From Verrucomicrobia bacterium UBA1200 (lineage in GTDB: Bacteria; Verrucomicrobiota; Kiritimatiellia; RFP12; UBA1067): a stretch of 64,000 bases of DNA. The position numbers and the translations under genes are program-made. Location of the stretch: assembly GCA_002309765.1 (NCBI GenBank), contig DBXY01000019.1, forward strand, positions 12,930 to 76,929, read 5' to 3'. The notes beneath the pieces are model-generated. The model was not told where the DNA came from and ran no database searches. It was given only the letters and a program-made list of their open reading frames with translations. Positions within the stretch are counted from its first letter, which is position 1, and every line of letters starts with the position of its first letter. Of this stretch, positions 7,971 to 16,167 are shown piece by piece.

Positions 7971-8516
7971 CTATTTTTCCAGCCGCACGCAGAGTATGGC
8001 GTTGGAAAAGACTACCGAATCGGCGTAGAATCCGACGCGCCACTCCAACCCGTCGATTTTGGTGAATTCCAAATCTTGTCCCAACGGGTCGCCGCGGCGG
8101 ATTGCATAATGTCCGAAAATCCGCCGTTCCGGCTCTTTGGTGAGCGCTGCCACTTCCCGGCGCCGGTCCACGGCGAACCAGCAGTAACGGCGGGCCAGCT
8201 CGTGCGGCAGCCGGATGTAGTAGCGGGTCGGGACGGATAACGGCGCGTAAAGCTCGGCGTCACGGAAAACCTTGCCCTGGAAGGTGTAGCTGACGCTGGG
8301 CGATTTGGCGGCAACCAGCGGCGGCTGCCACCACACTGCCACGCCCAGCGCGAGCATCAGCAGCGCCAGCATGGCTTTGACCGAGTCCGCGCCCCATTTT
8401 TTCCAGCGGGAGATCGGGACTTCGGGAGCGTCGGGCAAACGCGGCGGCAAAACCGGCGCCGTTTCCGGCGGGTTTGTAGTTTCGCTTTCCGCAAGTTTGC
8501 CGTTTTCCTCTTCCAT
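7971..8516 (-). CDS. Hypothetical membrane-anchored protein
   Basis: I do not recognise this 181-residue protein. It has a Pro-rich acidic N-terminal tail of about 35 residues, a single hydrophobic helix near residues 48-66 (VKAMLALLMLALGVAVWW), and a beta-rich C-terminal region of about 110 residues with many aromatic and arginine positions. The topology suggests a cytosolic N-terminus and a periplasmic C-terminal domain. It sits 44 bases downstream of the M24 peptidase on the same strand. No strong ribosome-binding site is visible upstream of the ATG. In-frame codon use resembles neighbours, so I take it as real. Confidence 0.6.
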   Translation of the reverse strand: MEEENGKLAESETTNPPETAPVLPPRLPDAPEVPISRWKKWGADSVKAMLALLMLALGVAVWWQPPLVAAKSPSVSYTFQGKVFRDAELYAPLSVPTRYYIRLPHELARRYCWFAVDRRREVAALTKEPERRIFGHYAIRRGDPLGQDLEFTKIDGLEWRVGFYADSVVFSNAILCVRLEK

Positions 8517-8560
8517 GCTGCTTTTCGCGCCCCGTTAACCGGCGGGCGGCGTTACCGGTG

Positions 8561-9676
8561 TCAATCTTCCAGCGGGGGCGACTTGGAAAGCACCTCGCAA
8601 CCGGTTTTGGTGACCAGCACCACGTCTTCGTGGCGGATACCCAGTCTGCCCGGCAGGTAGATGCCGGGTTCCACGGTGATCAGCATCCCGGGTTTTAGCA
8701 CCGTTTTGCATCCGGGCGAGAAACCGGGCGACTCGTGAATCTCCAGTCCCAGCGAGTGGCCCAGCGAGTGGCCGAACGCCTTGCCGTAACCGGCGCGGTC
8801 GATGTAGTTGCGGGCGATGGCGTCGATGTCGCCGCACACCATGCCGGGTTTAATGGCGCGGATGGCGGCGCGGTTGGCCTCATACACCACGCGATAGATG
8901 TTGCGGTACGCCGCGCTGGGCTTGCCGAGACAGAAACAGCGGGTCATGTCGGAGCAGTAGTGGTTAAGCCGCACCCCTTGGTCCACCAGCACCGGCTGTC
9001 CGGCCCGAAGCTCGGTGTTGTCCGGCTCGTGGTGGCACTCCGCGCCATTACGCCCCGCGCAGACTATGGTGTCGAACGCCTCTCCCTGTCCGAGCTGCCA
9101 GGCCATCATCCTGAAGAACGTAGCCAACACCCACTCCGTCATACCCGGTTTCGCATACGCGCGCAACGCTTGGTACACCTTGTCGTTGGCGGCGATTGCG
9201 CCGCGCATCACCCGTTGTTCGGCGGGGGATTTCACGGAGCGCATCTCCATCAGCTCGTTCGAAACGTTGATCAGCTCCACATCGGGCAGGGCCTCGCGGA
9301 GGGCGTTGAAACGGGTGGCGGTGATATTGCCTTCGTAACCGACCCGGCGCCACTTTTTGCCCATTTTGGCAAGGGCGTCGGCGTGGTTTTTGGCCGGCCA
9401 CATCAGCTCGCACTTCAGTCCGGGGGCTTTGCGCTTCGCCATCACGATGTAGCGGAAATCGGTGTAAAAGGTCGGCTCTCCGTCCGCTGCGACCAGTATC
9501 GCGTTGTCGGAACTCAACCCCGTGAGATAGTAAAGGTTAACCTCGGTGCGGAGCAGCAGGGCGTCGAGTTTTAGCTTCCGTCGCAGCGCGGGCAATTTCT
9601 TGATGCGCCGCTCGAACTCGGTGAATGGCAAATCGAGCGCAGGCTGCGCGGGGGTGACGGGGGCGAATTTGTTCAT
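8561..9676 (-). CDS. M24 family metallopeptidase (Xaa-Pro aminopeptidase-like)
   Basis: This 371-residue protein has the two-part architecture of Xaa-Pro dipeptidases and aminopeptidases: a creatinase-type N-terminal domain of about 140 residues and a pita-bread catalytic domain. The five metal ligands are visible in order: Asp in VLVDQGV, Asp in CSDMTR, His in GHSLGLEIHE, Glu in TVEPGIY and Glu in RHEDVVLV. Such enzymes remove N-terminal residues ahead of proline or split Xaa-Pro dipeptides in the cytosol. The start at 9676 gives a normal N-terminus, although the upstream ribosome-binding site is weak. PepP and PepQ cannot be told apart from sequence alone here. Confidence 0.9.
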   Translation of the reverse strand: MNKFAPVTPAQPALDLPFTEFERRIKKLPALRRKLKLDALLLRTEVNLYYLTGLSSDNAILVAADGEPTFYTDFRYIVMAKRKAPGLKCELMWPAKNHADALAKMGKKWRRVGYEGNITATRFNALREALPDVELINVSNELMEMRSVKSPAEQRVMRGAIAANDKVYQALRAYAKPGMTEWVLATFFRMMAWQLGQGEAFDTIVCAGRNGAECHHEPDNTELRAGQPVLVDQGVRLNHYCSDMTRCFCLGKPSAAYRNIYRVVYEANRAAIRAIKPGMVCGDIDAIARNYIDRAGYGKAFGHSLGHSLGLEIHESPGFSPGCKTVLKPGMLITVEPGIYLPGRLGIRHEDVVLVTKTGCEVLSKSPPLED

Positions 9677-9759
9677 GGCTGGCCTGTTAAATTACCGGCG
9701 AAAAAAAGGGGGACAGGCTATGCGCCCATCCCCACACAAAACGGCTGGAATGCAGCGGA

Positions 9760-10518
9760 TTACCGCGGATTCTGCTGTCCGTCCGGGCCCAGATAGGACA
9801 ACGCGTTCTGGTTGCCGATCGTGGTCTTGAACGACTGGTTCTGGTAAACCACGCGCACGGTCGCGTACTTGGCGGTGCCGTTGAAGGTGCCGCCGCCCTT
9901 GCGGATCATCACGAAGCCCTTGTTGGAGAACGGGGCTTTGTAGGTGCTGGAGAAGGTGATCTTATCACTCTTCGAACCGTCTTCGAGATCCTTGTAGAGG
10001 GAAGAGCAGTCGATGTTGCGCGTCACGAGGATCGGGATGATGTCTTCCATCTCGTCGCGGACGTTCGCGCCGATGACCCACATGCAGTTATTCGCCTGGA
10101 GCTGGCCGCTGCCGGACTTAGCCGGAACGCCCGCGCCCGCCAGCTTGGAATAATCGAAGCCGGCCACGTAGGGGCTGTGGTTTTCCGTACCGACGTTCTG
10201 ACCGTCGTACAGCTCGTAGAAGTAATCGCAGCTGGAAGAGAAGGTCTTGGAGGCGATGTCGTCGTCGGAGGTGTCCGCGCCGGACTCCAACTGGGTCTTC
10301 GGCCAAACGTTGCCGAGACCAAGCGGTTCACGCTCGGTGTTGGCGCCGGTAATCGCCACATAGATGTCTCGCCCACGGGTACCGACCGCAGTCATGTTCG
10401 CCTTCATAACGGCATTGGAGATCGCCGGGAACAGTGCCGCGGACAAAATACCCAAAATGCCGATAACTACCAGCAACTCGACCAGCGTGAAGCCGGAATT
10501 TTTCTTCATAGCGTTCAT
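9760..10518 (-). CDS. Prepilin-like protein with N-terminal methylation motif
   Basis: The 252-residue protein starts MNAMKKNSGFTLVELLVVIG, a type IV prepilin/pseudopilin signal. The peptidase site is after the Gly of KKNSG; Phe becomes residue +1 and Glu lies at +5, followed by a hydrophobic helix. The remaining globular region is beta-rich and unlike the standard GspG major pseudopilin. AAAGGAG lies seven bases before the ATG at 10518. A good promoter (TTGACC, 17, CACAAT) lies about 93 bases upstream of the start. PVC genomes carry many such proteins, which may be pilus-like, secreted or surface-bound. No prepilin peptidase or assembly gene is adjacent. Confidence 0.85.
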   Translation of the reverse strand: MNAMKKNSGFTLVELLVVIGILGILSAALFPAISNAVMKANMTAVGTRGRDIYVAITGANTEREPLGLGNVWPKTQLESGADTSDDDIASKTFSSSCDYFYELYDGQNVGTENHSPYVAGFDYSKLAGAGVPAKSGSGQLQANNCMWVIGANVRDEMEDIIPILVTRNIDCSSLYKDLEDGSKSDKITFSSTYKAPFSNKGFVMIRKGGGTFNGTAKYATVRVVYQNQSFKTTIGNQNALSYLGPDGQQNPR

Positions 10519-10610
10519 TTTACAACTCCTTTAATTAGGCCGCCGCTGTTGCGTGGGCCACATCACAACAAAACAGCGCAATCTGACGCCTATGTCGATT
10601 GCAAGGCAGT

Positions 10611-10639
10611 ATTGTGCCACGATATTGGCCAAAGGTCAA
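10611..10639 (-). promoter_or_regulatory. Putative sigma-70 promoter of the prepilin-like gene
   Basis: On the minus strand TTGACC (10639-10634) and CACAAT (10616-10611) are separated by 17 bases, with an A/T-rich tract just upstream that could serve as an UP element. It lies about 93 bases before the start codon. Confidence 0.6.
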
Positions 10640-10653
10640 GTACCGAACGGCAA

Positions 10654-10718
10654 AAAAATAAAATTTCCCTAAAAAAAGTTTATCTGGTTCGATTTTTCCG
10701 CCGGATAAAGACTTAAAT
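10654..10718 (+). repeat. Left copy of a diverged direct repeat (about 65 bp)
   Basis: This noncoding stretch aligns with 20183-20245 in the same orientation. Shared words include AAATAAAATT, AAAAAAG, TCTGG, CCG and AAAG followed by an A-rich end. I count roughly 75 percent identity over the last 50 bases by eye. The other copy overlaps the promoter of the lipoprotein dehydrogenase. Together they bracket the carbohydrate island at 10.8-20.1 kb. Confidence 0.5.
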
Positions 10719-10774
10719 GCCGCCATATTTGCAAAAATAACGGATTCAGCATACCACAATTCAGTAGTCCGCAT

Positions 10775-13700
10775 TTAGTTTTCAAGCGATATTTTCTGCG
10801 CATCGGACGGGCAGTAGCCGTGTGTTGCGCCTTGCACCCAAGTGATCCGCTTGGGGCAAACGAGGTTGTTGTAGAACGCTGCCACGCCGGAAGGAGGGCA
10901 GGTGTAGTCGCCCAACCCCGCCCACGTCACCGTTACGCGGCATGTCTTCGGAATCCGCCGCGCCATGTTCGCCGCGTCGTAGTAACCGAGCGCTGGCACC
11001 CACTGAATGTGCCAGTCGCCGTGCGCCCGCCCAGACGCTGGCCCGCCGATGTTGCAGTTCCAGGGGATGAACGGTCGGCACTCCGTCACATCGGGGTCGA
11101 GAGCGGCCGCCCAGACCGATTGCAACCCCCCTAGGCTTCCGCCCTCCACGACGAGCGTCTTGCCATCCCATTCCGGACGACTCTTCAAGTACTGGAGTCC
11201 GCGCATCAAGCGGTAGGTCATACCGCAGAAATACGACTGTTCGGGGTCGGAGTTTTGTGCCGGATCGAAAGCATAATCGTACCCGTTGGAGCCGCATTCC
11301 TTACGGAGGGTGGTGTAGTATGCGTCTTCGCGGTTGAACTCGAAGCCGTGCGCTGATAGTTCGAACATAATACAGTCGGTGCGGAGCGTTGAGGATTTCG
11401 GCGTTGTGCGGGCGTTTGGCAACCAGCTGGCGTTGTAGCCGTGGAAATGGACGCGGGCAGAATAATTACCGGACTTTGCAGGGATAGAAAGGAAACCCGT
11501 TGAAGGGCGCGGTCCCACGCAAGGGATCGATACTTCGTACAGCTTCACGTCGGATCGTCCGCTCGCAATTTCTTTGCATGTGACACCATCCATCGGCACC
11601 TGTGCGAGTGTCGCCTTGTGCCGCGCCCAAAACGCGTCGAAGTCGGCCGGTGCCGGATTGTCTGGGCGAATCTCGCTCACGGAAACACCCGCTCCTCCGT
11701 CGAACCGTGCCAGCTCTTTGCCGGACTTGTCAAACAGGCGCGCCACAAGTCGCACGAAACCTGGCCGATCAAGCGATGTCTTCACAACGACCGGCGCGTC
11801 GGCTTTCGCTTCGCCTTTTTCTTCCTTGCCGTCGTCCCCCGTTCGCTCCCAACGAACGGACACCCCGCCGTGCGGAATCAGCGTGAAGGTAATCGGTTCG
11901 TTCAGCCGATAGGCTATCGAGTCCTTGTCCGTTGTACCCGTTAGTTTCGGCTTGGACTGTACGGAAGTGCCGGAAGACGCGCCTCCCGCGTCTGGGAACA
12001 TCGAGATACGGAGCTTGGTGCAACCGTAAGGCACAAGTTCAAGCGGTGTGCCGTCGGAGGCTTTCGTCTTCAGGCGCAGCGGGGAAGCAAGAGGCCAGTC
12101 CCATTTCGCAGGCATCGGTGTACGGATGATTCGAACCCCGGAAAGAACGCACGATGAATCGAACTGCCAATCCGTACGCGTACCGGGTACGGGTGTGTTG
12201 TCGTCCTGCTCTGGCAACCCGTACGCGAAGAGGAGCGGTCCGTATGAGAGCGAGCAGTACGGCTTGCCGCCGTCGTTGAAGTCGCGCATCGTCTCCACCC
12301 TCGGTGACATCGGGAAGCGAAGCGACACCTTGTCGCCCGTATTCCATTCGCGATCGACGACGGCAAATCCGTCATCCCCCACAGAAAACTCGCACACATC
12401 GCCGTTTATGGTGATGCTGGGGTTGACACACCACTCCGGTACGCGCAAACGTAAAGGGAATTTCAGCGGCTTTGCCGGAATAACCGACATCTCCAGCGTC
12501 TCGTTGAAGGGGTAGTCCGTATTCGTCTCAATCTTGACCGCCGTGTCGTCCAGCTCCGTTTCCAGCGAGTTTGGCGCGTAGAGCGTGGCGGCGAGTCCAC
12601 CATTGGCGGGTTTCATCCACATCCACTGTACATATCCAGGAAGGATGCGCGAAAGTGCTGCTGTACAACAGAGCGGCCAATGTTTCTTTTGGTAAATACC
12701 GCCCTTGCCCGCAGGTCCCGCGTGGAAATTTCCGATCGCCTTCGTTCGGTTAGGAGCCTGGAAGTAGACGTGGCGCATAAAGTCGCGCGAGGTACACGCG
12801 GCACCCGCGTTGAAGAAGCTCCGTTCCACATGGTCGGCGAAGCGTCCTTCGCCCGTCACACCGGTGAGCGTGGCGTAGAGCAGAATGTCGCCCGCCACCG
12901 TACACGTCTCTGTCCCCCGGTTTGGCCCGGCCCAGCCGAACTGTTCGTCGGCCACGGTCACGCCGTGCGGCTGGCGACAGACGCGCTCTTGCAGGTCTAG
13001 CCAAGCGCGCACGTTCGCGAGGTACTTGCCGTCACCCGTCCAAAGCGATCCCTTGGCCCATGAGAGCATACTTTCGTAGCAGAGGACGCCGTGCTGGAGC
13101 CTCCACCCCCACGTCTTGCCGTCCTCGCGGTCATGCCGTTGACGCATCCGCAGGGTATCATAACTCACGGGCAACCCGTAGCGCATCGAGGGCCACTTTT
13201 CGGGATAGGGTTTCGTGGCGTAGAAATTGTCGATCGCCTTGGCGAGATTATCGTCACCGCTGTAGCGCCATGTGTCGCAGGCCGCTGCCGGTAATGTAAT
13301 CGGGTTGCCGAAGAAATAAAATCGCGGATCATCGAGACACCATGTCAAAGCGCGAATCGCGCGTTCGTCACCCGTCGCCTCCCAATAGGCGAGAAACGCG
13401 CGTGATGTGCGTCCGCTTGAACCCACGATGAAACCGTGGTTGGCCTTCTCGATCTCAGCCATCTGCGCGGGATCGTTACGGTCCATCCAGTAGACGAACG
13501 CGATGGCATTCGGGTTCATGTGTTCGAGAAGCGGTTCGAGGCGTTGCTTCGCATACGCCTTCAGTTCCGAGTCATTGAGCGCCCACGCTAGGCGCACGAG
13601 TCCCTCGAACCAGTATGCGCCGCCTTCGGTACACCACGCGCCCTTGTTGGGGTCGCCCCAGTCGAGGTACTTACCGCGCGGGTGGAAGTCGTTGTTCCAC

Positions 13701-13933
13701 GCGCGTGGAAACGCCTGATCAATCTCGTCCATACGGGATATGTAGCCGTTGCGGGCCGTGACACACCAGTCGCGCAGCCAACCCTGCGGATTCACCTCGC
13801 CGGGACGCAGCATTTCCATCTTCGCCGGCTTCTTGAACGCATGCGTGCGCATTGGTGCAGCCTGCGCCCCGCATAATGATGTCACTGAGACCGCCGCCAC
13901 GAATACGGTTACGAAATGTACAAGATTTTTCAT
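10775..13933 (-). CDS. Secreted GH127-like glycosidase fused to CE7-type acetyl esterase
   Basis: This 1052-residue protein joins two enzymes. After a signal peptide (KNLVHFVTVFVAAVSVTSL), residues of about 30-640 match the DUF1680/GH127-type (alpha/alpha)6 barrel. TETC (Glu342, Cys344) and the vicinal Cys422-Cys423 correspond to the zinc and nucleophile cysteines of beta-L-arabinofuranosidase HypBA1. After a beta-sandwich linker, the C-terminal 300 residues look like acetyl-xylan esterase: FDAFWARHKATLAQVP, GGSLGG with Ser933, Asp1009 in GLGDYT and His1038 in GATHGY. The predicted role is removal of arabinofuranosyl-type side chains and acetyl groups from one plant polysaccharide. ATG 13933 is preferred over an upstream TTG because it gives the signal peptide. 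It lies 34 bases after the GH36 gene on the same strand. Confidence 0.85.
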   Translation of the reverse strand: MKNLVHFVTVFVAAVSVTSLCGAQAAPMRTHAFKKPAKMEMLRPGEVNPQGWLRDWCVTARNGYISRMDEIDQAFPRAWNNDFHPRGKYLDWGDPNKGAWCTEGGAYWFEGLVRLAWALNDSELKAYAKQRLEPLLEHMNPNAIAFVYWMDRNDPAQMAEIEKANHGFIVGSSGRTSRAFLAYWEATGDERAIRALTWCLDDPRFYFFGNPITLPAAACDTWRYSGDDNLAKAIDNFYATKPYPEKWPSMRYGLPVSYDTLRMRQRHDREDGKTWGWRLQHGVLCYESMLSWAKGSLWTGDGKYLANVRAWLDLQERVCRQPHGVTVADEQFGWAGPNRGTETCTVAGDILLYATLTGVTGEGRFADHVERSFFNAGAACTSRDFMRHVYFQAPNRTKAIGNFHAGPAGKGGIYQKKHWPLCCTAALSRILPGYVQWMWMKPANGGLAATLYAPNSLETELDDTAVKIETNTDYPFNETLEMSVIPAKPLKFPLRLRVPEWCVNPSITINGDVCEFSVGDDGFAVVDREWNTGDKVSLRFPMSPRVETMRDFNDGGKPYCSLSYGPLLFAYGLPEQDDNTPVPGTRTDWQFDSSCVLSGVRIIRTPMPAKWDWPLASPLRLKTKASDGTPLELVPYGCTKLRISMFPDAGGASSGTSVQSKPKLTGTTDKDSIAYRLNEPITFTLIPHGGVSVRWERTGDDGKEEKGEAKADAPVVVKTSLDRPGFVRLVARLFDKSGKELARFDGGAGVSVSEIRPDNPAPADFDAFWARHKATLAQVPMDGVTCKEIASGRSDVKLYEVSIPCVGPRPSTGFLSIPAKSGNYSARVHFHGYNASWLPNARTTPKSSTLRTDCIMFELSAHGFEFNREDAYYTTLRKECGSNGYDYAFDPAQNSDPEQSYFCGMTYRLMRGLQYLKSRPEWDGKTLVVEGGSLGGLQSVWAAALDPDVTECRPFIPWNCNIGGPASGRAHGDWHIQWVPALGYYDAANMARRIPKTCRVTVTWAGLGDYTCPPSGVAAFYNNLVCPKRITWVQGATHGYCPSDAQKISLEN

Positions 13934-13967
13934 GTGCTCGTCTACCAAACAAATCTCATGGGTTGCC

Positions 13968-15905
13968 TCACATCGTGCGGTAAAGGAACACAGTTGAGGT
14001 GTGGCGTTCGGGAAGGGTGATTTCCAGTTCGCCGTTCACGATTGACTTCGCTCCGGTGTCCAGATTCTCCACCTCTACCGTCGCGCCTTTCGGCAACCCT
14101 TTGAGCGGAATGGCCGCACGGCTGGACGGCGATTCTGCACGACGAAACGCGAGGACCACACCCTCACCCTTTTCGGGGTCGTTGTACTGCCAGATCGCCC
14201 ATGCGCTCGGATCAAGAACCGAGCTGCCGTGGTTGTAGAAGTCGCATGGGAAATACTTGCGGATGCGGCGGTACTCGTCGCAACACTTCTTCGACGCCGC
14301 CCAATCCACCTTTTCCTCCTTCTGGAAGATAGTGTTCCAGTAGGCGACACCGTGGCTGGCGGAATAGGCACTGCGCAATGAGTAGGTATCGCTCAGCTTC
14401 ACGGTACAGCCGTTGTAGGGGACGAGTCGCGACAATCCGGCGTTGTGGGTCTGGAGTACGTCACCGTTGACGTTGAACCCGCACTGGTAGTCGCTGCGGA
14501 AGAACGGGATCGCTCGGCGCATGGTCTCGATGTCGATGCGCCGCCCGCCGCTTGCACAATTGTCAATCAGAAGTTTCGGGCAGCGGGCGAGCAGTTCGTC
14601 CCACATCTGGTAGAGTCCCGTAACATGGCGGATCTGCGTTACACCTTCGCGATTTTCCGTATCATGGTTCTTCATGACCGTGCCTGGGTCGAAGTTGAAG
14701 TCTTGCCGGTAACATGAGAAGTTGAGCCGCTCCGCGAAATCCACTAGTAAATCCCGCACATATGCCCGGCCTTTATCGTTGCCGTAGTAGAGGAGTGGTC
14801 CCAGCAACAGGTCTGGATGCTCCTTGGCGAAGTTGGATGACGAGACCACGCGCTCCGGCTCGAACCACAGCATAATCCCCATACCCGCATCCTTTGCCGC
14901 ATCGCGCACATCCGTCAGGCCTTTCGGGTGGATGCGCGGGTTAGGTACCCAGTCGCCCGTCCAGCGGCCCCAGTCGCCTGTGTAAGCGTCGTCGCACTTT
15001 GTGCTGTTGCCATACCAACCTGCGTCAATCCAGAGGTCTTCATAGGTGAGTCCCTTAGCCTTCAGCGTATTAACGCGGTGGATCATCTCTTCGGAGGTGA
15101 GACCACCCCACAGTTCATAGGCGAGCAGCCCTTCGCGGACATTCGGACGTGACGCGACGTGCGAGAAATGTTTGCGCAGGAGGCGACGGAACTTGTTCGC
15201 GCCGTCCTCGCCCTTCGCATAGTTCATTAAGAGTACGCGGCTCGTGCGTAACTTTTCGCCTGGCTCTAGGTAGAACCGGGCAAGCGCCAATCCCGTCTCG
15301 ACGCGCACACCCTCCGCACTGTCCGCGAACCGCGCGCGCCAGCCGCCAGTCCAGCCAATGGCGATAATCGCCCCCTGTCCGTCTTGTGTCACTTCGAAGA
15401 AGGGTGCCTGACGGTCAGACGGGCGCGCACAACCGTTACTCATCTCGATAACGTTATTCTTGCCGCGCATAGGGTGGAAATAACGCGTGATGGCCGCGAA
15501 CTCGCGGGCAGTCACCGTGTCGCTCATCGCGTAATCGCCACTCGAAAAGCACCCGTTCATCGTCACCACAGCACGCTCGCCGGGCATGGCGATGTCGCCG
15601 CGAAACTTTGGCGGTTTAGGCGGCAGTAAGACGAGAACGTCGCCGTCGTGGATTTCGCTCAACACGGTACTTTTCTCGTTTGACGGGTTCTCAAACCAGA
15701 GCACCCACTCCGTCGCGTTGAATTGCGGGTAGGCAACGCTTTCTACCGTCACCTTTAGATGCGCATCCACCTGCATGGAATCGCTTCCCGTAACAACCTG
15801 TTCACCGTACTTGAACGAAAACCTTGGTTGCGGCACATCGGCCGCGTATGCGAAACCTGCGGTAATCGCTGCTAGTAGAAAACCGGATGCCCTTTTTATG
15901 CTCAT
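13968..15905 (-). CDS. Secreted GH36-family alpha-galactosidase-like enzyme
   Basis: The 645-residue protein has a signal peptide (about residues 1-22), a beta-sandwich N-terminal domain and a TIM barrel with GH36 landmarks. These are LWIDAGWYG (291-299), IMLWFEPERV (344-353), the nucleophile Asp402 in YRQDFNF, NCASGGRRID (449-458), and the acid/base Asp472 in FRSDYQ. GH36 enzymes release terminal alpha-galactose. Replacement of the usual KWD nucleophile context by YRQD suggests a divergent subgroup whose specificity may differ. AAGGAGA lies upstream of ATG 15905. It is followed closely by the GH127/CE7 gene, so the two are probably co-transcribed and co-secreted. Confidence 0.88.
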   Translation of the reverse strand: MSIKRASGFLLAAITAGFAYAADVPQPRFSFKYGEQVVTGSDSMQVDAHLKVTVESVAYPQFNATEWVLWFENPSNEKSTVLSEIHDGDVLVLLPPKPPKFRGDIAMPGERAVVTMNGCFSSGDYAMSDTVTAREFAAITRYFHPMRGKNNVIEMSNGCARPSDRQAPFFEVTQDGQGAIIAIGWTGGWRARFADSAEGVRVETGLALARFYLEPGEKLRTSRVLLMNYAKGEDGANKFRRLLRKHFSHVASRPNVREGLLAYELWGGLTSEEMIHRVNTLKAKGLTYEDLWIDAGWYGNSTKCDDAYTGDWGRWTGDWVPNPRIHPKGLTDVRDAAKDAGMGIMLWFEPERVVSSSNFAKEHPDLLLGPLLYYGNDKGRAYVRDLLVDFAERLNFSCYRQDFNFDPGTVMKNHDTENREGVTQIRHVTGLYQMWDELLARCPKLLIDNCASGGRRIDIETMRRAIPFFRSDYQCGFNVNGDVLQTHNAGLSRLVPYNGCTVKLSDTYSLRSAYSASHGVAYWNTIFQKEEKVDWAASKKCCDEYRRIRKYFPCDFYNHGSSVLDPSAWAIWQYNDPEKGEGVVLAFRRAESPSSRAAIPLKGLPKGATVEVENLDTGAKSIVNGELEITLPERHTSTVFLYRTM

Positions 15906-16018
15906 CGTACCGTCTCCTTATTTGGGATCAAGATTCAACAACCCCACTTTGCTTGTAACTTATCCGTATTTTGGTCGCGACAAGCCCACCACTCCCGTTT
16001 GGCTCCCGGTCGTGATCC

Positions 16019-16099
16019 ACCCTTTGCCGAGGTTTCCACCCTTGACAGGACTAGACAAACCAGGGGCCGTGTCAAGCGTGACCTTCCCTCGGCAGGGGC
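16019..16099. repeat. Long imperfect dyad upstream of the GH36 gene
   Basis: Nested inverted repeats share one centre. TGCCGAGG (16025-16032) faces CCTCGGCA (16087-16094), and inside them CTTGACA (16041-16047) faces TGTCAAG (16070-16076). Flanking C/G runs extend the arms to about 28 bases with some mismatches. It lies between the stop of the upstream secreted-protein gene and the GH36 start, so it could be a transcript hairpin controlling relative expression or an operator. Confidence 0.55.
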
Positions 16100-16167
16100 A
16101 ACGAGCAAGTTAATTATCTGTTACCTATTCGTTGCCAGACGGGAGGGATGCGCTTGTCGCGCCCGCC

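Noticed and set aside
12130..12150. tRNA T-loop-like string GATTCGAACCCC
   Set aside because: It lies within the GH127/CE7 coding sequence and no cloverleaf can be built around it.
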